Below, piece after piece: positions 16,741 to 25,558 of a stretch of DNA of 64,000 nucleotides (position 1 is its first letter; each line of letters starts with the position of its first letter). The DNA is from Candidatus Nitrosopumilus sp. GTDB taxonomy: Archaea > Thermoproteota > Nitrososphaeria > Nitrososphaerales > Nitrosopumilaceae. Position numbers and translations under genes: made by a program. The stretch covers positions 1-64,000 of the forward strand of contig JAOLZN010000005.1 in assembly GCA_028343855.1 (NCBI GenBank), given 5' to 3'. The notes under the pieces are model-generated. The model had not been told where the DNA came from. It saw only the letters and a list, made by a program, of their open reading frames with translations, and made no database searches.

Positions 16741-16989
16741 ATGAGATTTTTTATGCATGATACCGAATCTGATACTTTCATTATTCAAACATGGCCAGAA
16801 AAATTTAGTTCTATGTTAAAGGAGATCGGAGTGGATTCTGAATGTAAAGAAATTGGAACTGATGCTGTTGAAAATGATGAATACTATGCACGCTATTTTG
16901 CTCAAACTCCAAGAATGGTTACTAACAAAGGTTGTCTTGATATTAAAAATTCTAACATTGACGTCGTACAAATAATTCAAAAGGGATAG
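16741..16989 (+). CDS. Small hypothetical protein, 82 aa
   Basis: The frame could open at a TTG (16729), but the ATG at 16741 (MRFFMHDTESDTF) is the more natural start. An 82-residue acidic soluble protein, with a C-terminal DIKNSNIDVVQIIQKG. Two bases separate its stop from the ATG of the 16992 gene, so the two form an operon divergent from the SDR gene. No family recognised. Confidence 0.6.
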   Translation: MRFFMHDTESDTFIIQTWPEKFSSMLKEIGVDSECKEIGTDAVENDEYYARYFAQTPRMVTNKGCLDIKNSNIDVVQIIQKG

Positions 16990-16991
16990 TC

Positions 16992-17369
16992 ATGCAAGAT
17001 CCAAATCCACTTCCATGGGGCGCATTAGATAGATTTCAAGCACATTTCATTGTTAGAAAGAATGCTGGTTCTGCTGCAATAAATTATACTGCAAAAACTT
17101 TAGTATCTACAAAAGGTCATTTTGGTACAAAAGTTGTAACTAAAGTTGCATGGAATGGTTATGGTGACTTGGCTACAAAATTAAATTCTGATACTGAACT
17201 CAATGAGATGATTGCAAAACAATCAATTAAAGATGCAACCATATACGTTGAACCTACTGACGCTGGAGTCCGAATACGTGGAAAATGGGATAATCATATT
17301 GCATTTGGTATTACAAAGGAACTTTTTGAAATTTATGATAGAATTGCTGGTCACATAAAATCAGTTTAA
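16992..17369 (+). CDS. Hypothetical protein, 125 aa
   Basis: A soluble 125-residue protein, alternating beta-strand-like segments (FQAHFIVRKNAGSAAINY, GHFGTKVVTKVAWNGYG, KDATIYVEPTDAGVRIRGKWD) with a C-terminal helix. Probably a small alpha/beta fold; family unknown to me. It is co-directional with, and two bases after, the 82-residue gene. Its stop shares a TTAA with the convergent tRNA-splicing endonuclease gene, so the two 3' ends are tightly linked. Confidence 0.65.
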   Translation: MQDPNPLPWGALDRFQAHFIVRKNAGSAAINYTAKTLVSTKGHFGTKVVTKVAWNGYGDLATKLNSDTELNEMIAKQSIKDATIYVEPTDAGVRIRGKWDNHIAFGITKELFEIYDRIAGHIKSV

Positions 17370-17944
17370 GCTTTCCACCAATCTAGAGCCAAAAAATCAA
17401 CTTTATCTTTTCCTTTGGGAATTGCTAAAATGAATTGTTTTCTTACTGTTGTTGCAAGTCTTCCTGCCAGAACAATACCTGTTGTTGTAATTGATTCACT
17501 TCTATTGTAAACTTGAATCAAAAACGGCGCATGATCAATACCTGGCCCCTTTTCATATACTGCAAAATCACATCCAAATTTAATTCCTGGATTAATTATG
17601 TATCCCTTATCTCGAAAATTTTTGTAGACGATATATTTTTTTTCAAACTCATGAACTTCTTTTTTACAAATTTCTGTCATTTTTTCACTGTTTATCTTTT
17701 CTTTTAATCTGGTGATAGTAATTTTTTTATTTTCTAATAGATACAATCCTTCAATCAAATCTAAAATTAGAGGAACATCAATTTCTTCAATCTTTGGTTT
17801 GGGCATTCCAATTGGTTTTCCGTAATATCCTTCACTGAAAAGTTTCTTAGAATCTTCAATATCCCAAACAATTATTCTATTTTCTACTAATTCACTCTTC
17901 ATATCCCTGTTAGATCTAATGTGTATATGAATTCTATAGTGCAT
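17366..17944 (-). CDS. endA: tRNA-splicing endonuclease
   Basis: A 192-residue archaeal splicing endonuclease. The C-terminal catalytic domain has the Tyr-His-Lys triad: Y130 in KFGCDFAVYEK, H138 in GIDHAPF, K169 in TTVRKQF. The N-terminal part (KKLFSEGYYGKP) is the usual companion domain. It cuts bulge-helix-bulge (BHB) motifs in pre-tRNA introns and in pre-rRNA processing stems; a BHB-like stem is visible in the 23S precursor of this window. The true start may be M15 (MKSELVENRII). Its stop shares TTAA with the convergent + strand gene. Confidence 0.93.
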   Translation of the reverse strand: MHYRIHIHIRSNRDMKSELVENRIIVWDIEDSKKLFSEGYYGKPIGMPKPKIEEIDVPLILDLIEGLYLLENKKITITRLKEKINSEKMTEICKKEVHEFEKKYIVYKNFRDKGYIINPGIKFGCDFAVYEKGPGIDHAPFLIQVYNRSESITTTGIVLAGRLATTVRKQFILAIPKGKDKVDFLALDWWKA

Positions 17945-17995
17945 AACTAAAGTTAAGCATATTAAAAATAAAATAGAAATTAAAATTGTTTTTTC

Positions 17996-18649
17996 TTATA
18001 GGCTTAATGCTAGCAGTATGAATGAATCTGAAACTCTTTGACATTTATCAGACATTTCTTCTATTCCTTCTATCACATCTTTGATTAACAACAATTCTTT
18101 TGGATCTTTTACTTCGTTGAGAAGTTTAATTGTTGCATCTCTGTATTTGATGTCTATTTCTCTTTCAATAGTTTGTGTTTCTTGGGCCAATTCAATTGCA
18201 TTGGCAGTATTTGTATTGAGACTTCTGATAATTTCATTTAGTTTGTAGACTTCGTCAACAACTAATGATATCAATTCGCTAATGTCTTTGTCGAGTTTAG
18301 AACTTTTCAATGTAGTTATTTTCACATTTGAAAGTTTGAATGCGATTCCTGTAATGTAACCTGCAATCTCATCCATTGTGTAAGCCGTGTTTAGAAGATT
18401 TTCTCTATTCATGATTAATCCTCCTACATCCGCAACTTCACGTGTGATTTTTCTTCTAAGATTTTCTACTTCTTCTTCTATGGTTGAAATTTGTTCTAAT
18501 GTGTTCTTGATTCCTTTTTTATCTTTTTTCATCAATGATTCAGTTAGTGTTCCAAGTTCTCTAGAAGCGTTTAGAATTCTATTGATCTCATCTTGTAAAA
18601 CTGCTATTGCCTTTCTTTTTGCTTGAACTTCAAGCTCTCCACTATACAT
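17996..18649 (-). CDS. DUF47/PhoU-like protein
   Basis: A 217-residue all-helical protein in the COG1392/DUF47 family, related to PhoU. The features are long amphipathic helices and the EGIEEMSDKCQRVSDSFILLALSL C-terminal helix, whose acidic residues are the typical metal-coordinating E...D positions. Family members are associated with phosphate transporters (PitA) or polyphosphate control. No pit gene is adjacent in this window; neighbours are endA and the DNA ligase. Confidence in the family is good, in the role low. Confidence 0.82.
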   Translation of the reverse strand: MYSGELEVQAKRKAIAVLQDEINRILNASRELGTLTESLMKKDKKGIKNTLEQISTIEEEVENLRRKITREVADVGGLIMNRENLLNTAYTMDEIAGYITGIAFKLSNVKITTLKSSKLDKDISELISLVVDEVYKLNEIIRSLNTNTANAIELAQETQTIEREIDIKYRDATIKLLNEVKDPKELLLIKDVIEGIEEMSDKCQRVSDSFILLALSL

Positions 18650-18715
18650 AACAAAAAGTATGATGTCTCGTGGTAATTTAAATCCTCTATGGTTTTTGAT
18701 ATTTTTTGGGCGTTA

Positions 18716-20482
18716 TTATATCAAATTTTTGTCATGTGCCGCTTTATTCTGTCCTTTGTATAATGAAATTACTTCTTCATCTGTGGATGCATCTTCTGCC
18801 ATTTTTTCTACTCTGATCTTTCCTGTAAATTTTGGAAATCTCAATGCTAGTCCTGCATCTTTTTTTATTTCATCTCTTGCTACTTTGTGAATTGGACTTA
18901 ATGTGATGTCTGATGCAACAATTTCTATTACTAATTCTGGTTCAAACCATACGTCTGCTTCCATTTCACTATTGATACGCGGATTTTTTTTAATTGTAGT
19001 TTTTGGATTTAGGATTTGATACAATTGATCTAAACTGTCATCTGTAAACCCTGTTCCAACTTTACATATGCTGGGAAATGTATCTGTATTTTCGTCATAT
19101 GTTGAAAGCAATAATGTTCCATAACTTCCTGTTCGTCTTCCTTTGCCAAAAAATCCTCCAACTACAACAAGATCTAAACTATCTCCTAATTCGTTTCTAT
19201 ATTCTCTTTTAAGTTTTAACCAGTGACTTCCTCTTGAACCTGCTTGATATGGTTTGTCTAGCATTTTTAACATTAATCCCTCACTTCCTGCATTGATACT
19301 GTTTTCAAAAAATTCTTCTATGTCATTTTCATTATTTGCTATTGTCATTGGAATAAATTTTGCAAATTCATTTTGATTAACTATCTTTTCTAATTTTCTT
19401 CTTCTTTCATTATAATTTAGATCTGTACAATCTTTTCCATTACAATATAGTATGTCGAAAAAATTTACTGTAATTGGATATTCTGTAACTGCTTTTTCAA
19501 TTTTATATTTTCTTCTTCTATGCATTAATTCTTGAAATGGCAGAAAATCTCCCGTATTCTCATTAATTGCAACTATTTCTGCTTCTAGTATTGCATTATC
19601 TGCTTGAATTATTTTTGGAATCTTTTCAATAATGTCTGGATAGTAACTTGAAATCTTTTCTAAACTTCTAGAAAATAATTCTATTTTGTCACCTTCGATA
19701 TGAAGTTGAACTCTTTCACCATCTAACTTGTATTCAATTGCAAACTCATTACCCATTTTTTCAATTACTTCTTTTTCACTTTTTACTCTGTCTGCAAGCA
19801 TTGGACGAATTGGATTGAATAAATCCACTTTAAATTTTTCAATCCCTAGTATTCCGTTTACTGCAATGGTCTCAGCAACTTTTCCTAAATCACTTGAAAC
19901 ATTATACGCATTTTGTAATATTTTTCTATTATCTTTGTCTCCTGAATATGCAATTGCTAATGCATCCATAACTGTATTTTCTGCAATACCTAGCCTCAAA
20001 GTACCCAGTAAAATTTTCAAAATGAAACTTGCTTCTAATGGGGTTGCATCATTCAATAAACTAGATATGTATTTAATTTTCATATCTTGGGATCTTGCTC
20101 CTTCTAATTTTGCAATTTTGAATAATGTTTCGTATACTCTTTCTACTGTAATATTTTCCATTAGAAATGTTGTTTGTGTTTTTTGCTCTAGGATAATTGC
20201 TGCTGCATGTCCTAAGTCTCCTCCTTTCGTATATTCGTCTTCAATTTTTTTAATTGCAATCCCTGATGATTTTGATATTGCTCTTATTGCCAATTTTTCA
20301 GCAACTCCTAATTCTATACCTTCAAAATCTGGTCTAAGTTTTCCTTGAATTAGATAAACTATCTTAGAAATTACTTCATGTGGTGTTTTTTCAAATAATT
20401 CTACTAGAAATTGAGTTAGCTCTAATCTTTTCCTAGTTGATTCCATTTTTTCAAATGCTTCAGCTAAAATGGAATACTCCAT
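18716..20482 (-). CDS. lig: ATP-dependent DNA ligase
   Basis: A 588-residue archaeal ATP-dependent ligase. The N-terminal DNA-binding domain covers about residues 1-215. Motif I EYKLDGERVQL (adenylated Lys at 252) opens the nucleotidyltransferase core. Motif III (LEAEIVAINENTGDFLPFQEL), motif IV (EGLMLKMLDKPY) and motif V (HWLKLKREY) follow, then an OB-fold. It seals nicks in replication and repair, together with FEN-1 and PCNA. Neighbours upstream: the 20519 membrane protein. All catalytic motifs intact. Confidence 0.96.
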   Translation of the reverse strand: MEYSILAEAFEKMESTRKRLELTQFLVELFEKTPHEVISKIVYLIQGKLRPDFEGIELGVAEKLAIRAISKSSGIAIKKIEDEYTKGGDLGHAAAIILEQKTQTTFLMENITVERVYETLFKIAKLEGARSQDMKIKYISSLLNDATPLEASFILKILLGTLRLGIAENTVMDALAIAYSGDKDNRKILQNAYNVSSDLGKVAETIAVNGILGIEKFKVDLFNPIRPMLADRVKSEKEVIEKMGNEFAIEYKLDGERVQLHIEGDKIELFSRSLEKISSYYPDIIEKIPKIIQADNAILEAEIVAINENTGDFLPFQELMHRRRKYKIEKAVTEYPITVNFFDILYCNGKDCTDLNYNERRRKLEKIVNQNEFAKFIPMTIANNENDIEEFFENSINAGSEGLMLKMLDKPYQAGSRGSHWLKLKREYRNELGDSLDLVVVGGFFGKGRRTGSYGTLLLSTYDENTDTFPSICKVGTGFTDDSLDQLYQILNPKTTIKKNPRINSEMEADVWFEPELVIEIVASDITLSPIHKVARDEIKKDAGLALRFPKFTGKIRVEKMAEDASTDEEVISLYKGQNKAAHDKNLI

Positions 20483-20518
20483 ATCTTTTTCTATGTATTC
20501 CTGAATAAAAGTTTGAAT

Positions 20519-20929
20519 CTAAATATATCTAAAAATTGTTGGTTTATCTGAATCCTTTACATCTGATACTAGTGCAAAATTATGTAACGGATATGTTTTT
20601 TTGTATTGTTTCATGAAACTCCATGCTACATCATGTGTTTTGAATTCTGTTCTAATTTCTTGAATTGTGCTTTGTTTACCAAATACATCTATTGGAACTA
20701 CTCTGTAATTTTTTGGACGATTTCTTGGTCTGGCTCTTAGAAACCATGAAAATGCAAAAATCAACACAGTTCCTAAAATCACATATTCTCCAGCCACTTT
20801 GAAAAATGCTATGATTATTCCTGGAATGGTGTGCCCAAATAAGACTACCATGAAACTAGAAAATGAGATTACTGCTAACACTGTGAAAATGTACGTCTTC
20901 CAATCAAATATTCTTTGTAAGGTGTGCAT
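20519..20929 (-). CDS. Membrane protein with two transmembrane helices and a cytosolic C-terminal domain
   Basis: A 136-residue protein with hydrophobic segments at about residues 12-33 and 42-63. A basic linker (RARPRNRPKNYRV) and a soluble domain of about 65 residues follow (FKTHDVAWSFMKQYKKTYPLHNFALVSD). The basic linker suggests the C-terminus is cytosolic. No recognised family. It lies 36 bases upstream of the ligase gene on the same strand and may share its transcript. Confidence 0.65.
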   Translation of the reverse strand: MHTLQRIFDWKTYIFTVLAVISFSSFMVVLFGHTIPGIIIAFFKVAGEYVILGTVLIFAFSWFLRARPRNRPKNYRVVPIDVFGKQSTIQEIRTEFKTHDVAWSFMKQYKKTYPLHNFALVSDVKDSDKPTIFRYI

Positions 20930-20996
20930 ACCTTGAAATCATTACGTATTTTTTTCATTTAACTATTTCGTAATATTGTGAAATTATGATAGATCG

Positions 20997-22133
20997 TTAA
21001 TCTGGATCTTCGTAATTTTCTTTTCTATCTGTATTTGATGGTTCATCTTCCATTGGTTTCATTTTGGTTTCAAGTACATCCATTCTTGCTCTATATCCTT
21101 CAGCATATTCTAATTCTGATGGAACTAATGTTGCTGGATGAATGAATCCTTGACTTCTAATTGCAATTGCTTTCTTTGTTGCAATCTCTCTAATGTAGTC
21201 CCAATCTGGTGTTGAGAATCCATCAAATGGTCCTGTAAATTTACCGTTGTGCATACTGAATACCAATGCTTCAACAATTGGAATACAGAAATTAATTGAT
21301 GCTGCGGAATTTAATTTGACTGGCATCAATGGCATATTGTGACTTCCTCTTGTGTTACCTGCAACGTAATGTGGATTGTTAAACATACTTCCAACTTCTT
21401 CTGTTGCTGGGAAGTTCTTTTGAGTTCTAACTAAACAAATTGGATCATCTTTTCCAACATATGTTCCTGCAATGTTATGGAGTCTATCTGTTGATGCATC
21501 AAGAATTGGTTCCCCATCTCTTGTGTAAACTGAATCTACAACATATCTTCCAGGATACATTAATGCTGCTTCGATTGTTGGTTTATCTTCCCATAATTGC
21601 AGTTCTGCAATTTGTGCTTTTTCAACATCCATGATGTTGAACTTTACTCCACTTGCGAGACTTTTGTTTACAATTAATGCTGTATTACTTAGTGTATCTA
21701 CAAACATTCTGTAAATTGGATAGTTGAACGCACCTGGTTCAGTTTTATCTGCTGCAAATACTGTGAATGCTTCATTTGGTCTTTCTTCGAATTCCATTTC
21801 TGCAACTCCTGGACCCATTCCTTTAACATTGCCTGAAAATGAATCTTTGAGTAAATCTTGACCTGCTCCGTATAGTCCTTCTTTTTTAGCAACTTCTGTT
21901 CCGGCCATAAATGCATCCCATGCTAATTTGTGAATTTTTTCATTATCTACTCCATGTGTATGAGACATGACAATGTGTGTGTCATCTCCACAATAACCAA
22001 TGTAGTGATCTATTAGTAAATCTCCTGAATTTTCAACGGTATCTCTAATTGCTTTGATTAGGCCGTCACTAGGTTTTGTATGTCCTCCGATCCCTCCGAC
22101 ATCTGCTTTGATAACTGAAACTGTAATTTTCAT
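20997..22133 (-). CDS. fbp: Bifunctional fructose-1,6-bisphosphate aldolase/phosphatase
   Basis: A 378-residue archaeal FBP aldolase/phosphatase (FBPase class V). The conserved start MKITVSVIKADVGGIGGHTKPSD contains the metal-binding residues, and CGDDTHIVMSHTHG supplies the D/H metal ligands further on. It condenses triose phosphates to fructose-1,6-bisphosphate and dephosphorylates it, a unidirectional gluconeogenic step suited to an autotroph. Its start is 130 bp from, and divergent to, EF-1A. The C-terminal acidic tail (EDPD) is usual for the family. Confidence 0.95.
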   Translation of the reverse strand: MKITVSVIKADVGGIGGHTKPSDGLIKAIRDTVENSGDLLIDHYIGYCGDDTHIVMSHTHGVDNEKIHKLAWDAFMAGTEVAKKEGLYGAGQDLLKDSFSGNVKGMGPGVAEMEFEERPNEAFTVFAADKTEPGAFNYPIYRMFVDTLSNTALIVNKSLASGVKFNIMDVEKAQIAELQLWEDKPTIEAALMYPGRYVVDSVYTRDGEPILDASTDRLHNIAGTYVGKDDPICLVRTQKNFPATEEVGSMFNNPHYVAGNTRGSHNMPLMPVKLNSAASINFCIPIVEALVFSMHNGKFTGPFDGFSTPDWDYIREIATKKAIAIRSQGFIHPATLVPSELEYAEGYRARMDVLETKMKPMEDEPSNTDRKENYEDPD

Positions 22134-22234
22134 ACATCTGCTTTTTTCTTCTTTGATTTATGTGCTTTTAGTAAAGTTCTAAAAACTAAATATTTCAAAA
22201 AATAATATTTTTTTTTGAAAAAAATTCATTACAG

Positions 22235-22242
22235 TAATATAT
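22235..22242 (+). promoter_or_regulatory. TATA box of the EF-1A gene (leaderless start)
   Basis: TAATATAT lies centred about 26 bases before the EF-1A ATG at 22264. Archaeal transcription starts about 26 bases after the TATA centre, so the mRNA should begin at or next to the ATG, with no Shine-Dalgarno leader. A T-run and A-run sit upstream in the 130 bp divergent region shared with fbp. Confidence 0.55.
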
Positions 22243-22263
22243 CCCCTCGACTACGAATTCGAT

Positions 22264-23562
22264 ATGGCAGATAAACCACACTTAAACATGATTGTAACAG
22301 GTCATATTGATAACGGTAAATCCACAACTATGGGTCATTTCTTAATGGATCTAGGAGTTGTAGATGAGAGAACCATTGCAGCACACGGAGCCGAATCCGA
22401 GAAGACCGGAAAAGGTGATACTTTCAAGTACGCATGGGTTATGGATAACATTAAAGATGAAAGAGAAAGAGGAATTACAATCGATTTAGCATTTCAAAAA
22501 TTCGAATCAAGCAAATTCTTCTTTACTTTAATTGATGCACCTGGTCACAGGGACTTCATTAAAAATATGATTACTGGCGCTTCTGAAGCAGATGCCGCTA
22601 TCTTAGTACTTTCAGCAAAAGAAGGTGAAACTGATACTGCAACAGCAGCTGGTGGACAAGCAAGAGAACACGCATTTTTGCTTAAGACATTAGGTGTAAA
22701 ACAAATTATTGTTGCCATTAACAAGATGGATGCAGTTGAATACAAAGAAGATGCCTTTAAAGCCGCAAAAGAGAAAGGTGAAAAATTAGTTCGTTCTGTA
22801 GGTTACAAAATTGAGGAAGTCCCATTCATTCCAGTTTCTGGATGGAAAGGTGATAACTTGGTCAAGAAAACTGAGAACATGCCATGGTATTCTGGTAAAA
22901 CACTACTTGAAGCATTTGATGATTTCAAAGTAGAAGAAAAACCAATCGGAAAACCATTGAGAACTCCAATTCAAGACGTTTATACAATTACTGGTGTAGG
23001 AACTGTACCTGTAGGTAGAGTTGAAACTGGTATCATGAAAGCAGGACAAAAAATTATTGTAATGCCTTCTGGTGCACTTGGTGAAATCAAATCTATTGAA
23101 ACCCACCACACTGAAATGCCAACTGCAGAAGCAGGTGACAACATTGGTTTTAACCTAAGAGGTATCGAAAAGAAAGATATCAAGAGAGGAGATGTTCTTG
23201 GTACTCCTGATGCCCCACCAAATGTAGCAAAAGAATTCAAAGCCCAAATTATTGTTATACACCATCCAACAGCAATTGCACCTGGTTATACTCCAGTTAT
23301 GCACGCACATACAACACAAGTTGCAGCAACTGTTACTGAGTTTCTTCAAAAAATTAACCCAGCAACTGGTGCAGTTGAGGAAGAAAATCCAAAGTTCCTT
23401 AAAGTTGGAGATGCAGCAATTGTTAAGATTAGACCAGTAAGACCAACTTGTATCGAGACATTCAATGATTTCCCTGAAATGGGAAGATTTGCTCTCAGAG
23501 ATATGGGTGCAACAATCGCAGCAGGTATTGTTAAGGAAATTACTGAAGAGTACAAACCATAG
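22264..23562 (+). CDS. tuf: Translation elongation factor EF-1 alpha
   Basis: A 432-residue archaeal EF-1A. G motifs are intact: GHIDNGKST (P-loop), DAPGHRDF, NKMDA. Domains II and III follow (TPIQDVYTITGVGTVPVGRVETG; RPTCIETFNDFPEMGRFALRDMG). It delivers aminoacyl-tRNA to the ribosome. Codons are richer in C-ending forms than in most neighbours, as expected of a very highly expressed gene. The order EF-1A, S10, then RpoP matches the archaeal arrangement. Confidence 0.97.
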   Translation: MADKPHLNMIVTGHIDNGKSTTMGHFLMDLGVVDERTIAAHGAESEKTGKGDTFKYAWVMDNIKDERERGITIDLAFQKFESSKFFFTLIDAPGHRDFIKNMITGASEADAAILVLSAKEGETDTATAAGGQAREHAFLLKTLGVKQIIVAINKMDAVEYKEDAFKAAKEKGEKLVRSVGYKIEEVPFIPVSGWKGDNLVKKTENMPWYSGKTLLEAFDDFKVEEKPIGKPLRTPIQDVYTITGVGTVPVGRVETGIMKAGQKIIVMPSGALGEIKSIETHHTEMPTAEAGDNIGFNLRGIEKKDIKRGDVLGTPDAPPNVAKEFKAQIIVIHHPTAIAPGYTPVMHAHTTQVAATVTEFLQKINPATGAVEEENPKFLKVGDAAIVKIRPVRPTCIETFNDFPEMGRFALRDMGATIAAGIVKEITEEYKP

Positions 23563-23571
23563 GCGTTTTTT

Positions 23572-23880
23572 ATGACACAAACCGCCCGTGTTAAACTCAC
23601 TTCTACGAGTCTACCTAAACTAGATGTTGTATGTGGTGAGATAATGGGTATTGGTAAAAAAACAGGTGTTAAAGTAAAAGGTCCTACTCCACTTCCAGTA
23701 AAAAGATTACATGTTGCTACAAGAAAATCTCCTTGTGGTAGTGGTACTGAAACTTATGAGAAATGGGAAATGCGTATGCATCGAAGAATTATCAACATTA
23801 ATGCTGATGATAAAGCAATTAGACAATTGATGAGATTAAAAATTCCTGATGACGTATACATTGAACTATCTTTAACTTAA
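23572..23880 (+). CDS. rpsJ: Small ribosomal subunit protein S10
   Basis: A 102-residue S10 (uS10): TARVKLTSTSLPKLDVVCGEIMGIGKKTGVKVKGPTPLPVKRLHVATRKSPCGSGTETYEKWEMRMHRRIININ, with the characteristic RxH-rich loop. It binds 16S rRNA in the head of the small subunit. It begins nine bases after the EF-1A stop and is surely on the same transcript. Codon use follows EF-1A. Confidence 0.97.
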   Translation: MTQTARVKLTSTSLPKLDVVCGEIMGIGKKTGVKVKGPTPLPVKRLHVATRKSPCGSGTETYEKWEMRMHRRIININADDKAIRQLMRLKIPDDVYIELSLT

Positions 23881-23919
23881 TTTGGTATCCTTAAATTATA
23901 GAAATAATTGATGATAAAC

Positions 23920-24114
23920 ATGGCTGAAGAAATCACTGAACAAATAGAAGAAACTCCTGTAGAAACATTTGAAGTAAATTATGCTTGCTTACGATGTGGC
24001 ACAATTGTTTCAAACACTGAACTATCTCGTTTACCTGAAATCAAATGTATTTGTGGATTCAGAGTATTTACCAAAGTTAGACCTCCAGTGGTTAAAACTG
24101 TAAAAGCAATTTAG
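23920..24114 (+). CDS. rpoP: DNA-directed RNA polymerase subunit P (Rpb12)
   Basis: A small zinc protein: LRCGTIV ... IKCICGFRVFTKVRPP, giving the Cys4 zinc ribbon and the conserved GFR(V/I)(F/L)xKxRPP end of archaeal RpoP/eukaryotic Rpb12. The ATG at 23920 is chosen: a TTAAATTATA box lies about 25 bases upstream, which predicts a leaderless start there. An ATG at 23911 and a TTG at 23908 are alternatives. The N-terminus has an acidic extension (EEITEQIEETPVE) longer than many homologues. Confidence 0.9.
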   Translation: MAEEITEQIEETPVETFEVNYACLRCGTIVSNTELSRLPEIKCICGFRVFTKVRPPVVKTVKAI

Positions 24115-24312
24115 TTATCTATCTTTTTTGTAACTATGTTCTCTTTGTAAATGGGTCCTCATATCTTCCATGTTTGAGAAATTTTTGTTGCACTCTTTAC
24201 AATCATATTGTGAATCTTTCCCATGAATTATTTGTTCATGGTGCATTACTTCTTCTTCTTTTGAAAATTTTTTATCACATTTACTACACGAATATTTTTT
24301 AAAAAAATTCAC
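24115..24312 (-). CDS. Two-finger C2H2 zinc-finger protein
   Basis: A 65-residue protein with two tandem C2H2 fingers: CSKCDKKFSKEEEVMHHEQIIH and CKECNKNFSNMEDMRTHLQREH. The spacing (C-x2-C-x12-H-x3/4-H) is the canonical eukaryote-like form. Its stop is directly abutting the RpoP stop. C2H2 fingers of this regular type are uncommon in archaea in general, though common in thaumarchaeal small proteins. It may bind DNA, RNA or protein. It starts two bases after the stop of the 136-residue Cys-rich gene (24315-24725) on the same strand. Confidence 0.85.
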   Translation of the reverse strand: MNFFKKYSCSKCDKKFSKEEEVMHHEQIIHGKDSQYDCKECNKNFSNMEDMRTHLQREHSYKKDR

Positions 24313-24314
24313 TT

Positions 24315-24725
24315 TTAGCCAAACTCTGATTTCTTTTTATCCCAACATTTTCTGCATAATTGACCTTCAATTTTCCAATGTCCTTTTGGATTATGTCTGA
24401 TTAAACCCATCTTTGTTTCACAAAGAGAACAAAAATTTTTCTGTTGATCATGATCTTTTTCTTTTTGATCAAAACATTTTTTGCATAATAGTCCTTCCAT
24501 ATCCCATTGCCATCTAGGCTCCCATAAATCCGTAATTTTTCCTGTAATCCCACATTTTACACATGGTTGTCTTACTTGACCTTCATAGTATTCTTTTGAT
24601 TTATCAAAATGACAGTCCCCGCAAAGTGAACCTTTGATATTCCATTCTTTTTTTGGTTTATGTCTATGCGTTAATTCTTTATTGCAAATTGTACAATTTG
24701 TTGCTTTTTTACTAAATAATCCCAT
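24315..24725 (-). CDS. Triple zinc-ribbon repeat protein
   Basis: A 136-residue protein made of three copies of one unit: CxxC, about 20 residues, then W-x-(I/M)-(K/E)-G-x-L-C-x-(D/K)-C. The first is C11-x2-C14 with C35-x2-C38, and the others start at CVKCGI and CSLCET. Each unit should fold around one zinc. I know no function. It is followed on the same strand by the two-finger protein (24115-24312), a probable two-gene unit of zinc proteins. The gene is convergent with RpoP. Confidence 0.75.
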   Translation of the reverse strand: MGLFSKKATNCTICNKELTHRHKPKKEWNIKGSLCGDCHFDKSKEYYEGQVRQPCVKCGITGKITDLWEPRWQWDMEGLLCKKCFDQKEKDHDQQKNFCSLCETKMGLIRHNPKGHWKIEGQLCRKCWDKKKSEFG

Positions 24726-24844
24726 ACCTATGATTTAATTGAAAAATATTTAATTATTAAATGTAAACAAAACCTTTCACCTGTTGCTAAATTCATCTAT
24801 TATTGTATTGAAAAATAAAAATAATTAAAAATTAGAAAAACTAA

Positions 24845-24967
24845 CTATTTGTTAAGGATTTTTTCAAGAGCTTGGCTTGCATTGAGCATACCATTTTTCT
24901 TGGCAAATTCTTCAATCATTTTGTATTGTTTTTCACTAAAACATACAGGCATTGATCTTGTTTTCAT
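24845..24967 (-). CDS. Small ribbon-helix-helix-like protein, 40 aa
   Basis: The 40-residue frame starts at ATG 24967-24965 and reads MKTRSMPVCFSEKQYKMIEE, then FAKKNGMLNASQALEKILNK. A short strand (RSMPVCF) followed by two helices is the layout of single-domain RHH regulators of MetJ/Arc type, which bind DNA as dimers. It is small enough to be missed by length filters. It lies alone, divergent from the 25043 gene. Confidence 0.65.
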   Translation of the reverse strand: MKTRSMPVCFSEKQYKMIEEFAKKNGMLNASQALEKILNK

Positions 24968-25042
24968 ACGTATCTTTTTGATATTTCCCTAATATCCTTT
25001 TCTCTGGTAACCTTTTTCAAAAGGCATTATTTTAGATCTATT

Positions 25043-25558
25043 ATGGTAAAGAAAAAACAGATTCTAGTAATTGGAAATAATACTACTGGATGTACTCCTA
25101 ATCATGAAAAAATTGCATATGAAATTGGAATGGAAATTGCAAAATCTGACTCTTTATTGATCACTGGTGGTCTTGGTGGGGTGATGAATGCTTGTTCTCA
25201 TGGTGCAAAAGATGCAAATGGTCTAACTATGGGGATAATCCCTCAAGACGATCCAAAATTTGCTAATGAATATTGTGATATTGTTATTCCTTCTGGAATG
25301 GGATTTACACGTGATTTTCTTAATGCATTATCAGCTGATGGTGTAATCATTGTTGGTGGAGGTTCTGGAACTTTATCTGAAGTATGTGCTGCATATATGA
25401 GCAAAAAACCAATGGTAGCAATTCGTGGTTTTGATAGTGCTATTACTCCGTATATTGATGGATATGTTGATCATAGGAAAAATGTCAAAATAATTGGTGC
25501 TGACACTCCAAAGGAAGCTGTTGATAAAATTTTAGAATTAATTACTGCATTGAAATGA
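25043..25558 (+). CDS. TIGR00725/LOG-like nucleotide-binding protein
   Basis: A 171-residue Rossmann-type protein related to LOG/lysine-decarboxylase-like phosphoribohydrolases. Visible motifs are GGLGGVMNACSHGA (phosphate-binding turn) and VIIVGGGSGTLSEVCAAYMSKKPM (the GGGxGTxxE signature). LOG proteins cleave nucleoside 5'-monophosphates, but in this subfamily (TIGR00725) activity is not established. It overlaps the convergent 3-hydroxyacyl-CoA dehydrogenase gene by 17 bases at the 3' end. Confidence 0.8.
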   Translation: MVKKKQILVIGNNTTGCTPNHEKIAYEIGMEIAKSDSLLITGGLGGVMNACSHGAKDANGLTMGIIPQDDPKFANEYCDIVIPSGMGFTRDFLNALSADGVIIVGGGSGTLSEVCAAYMSKKPMVAIRGFDSAITPYIDGYVDHRKNVKIIGADTPKEAVDKILELITALK

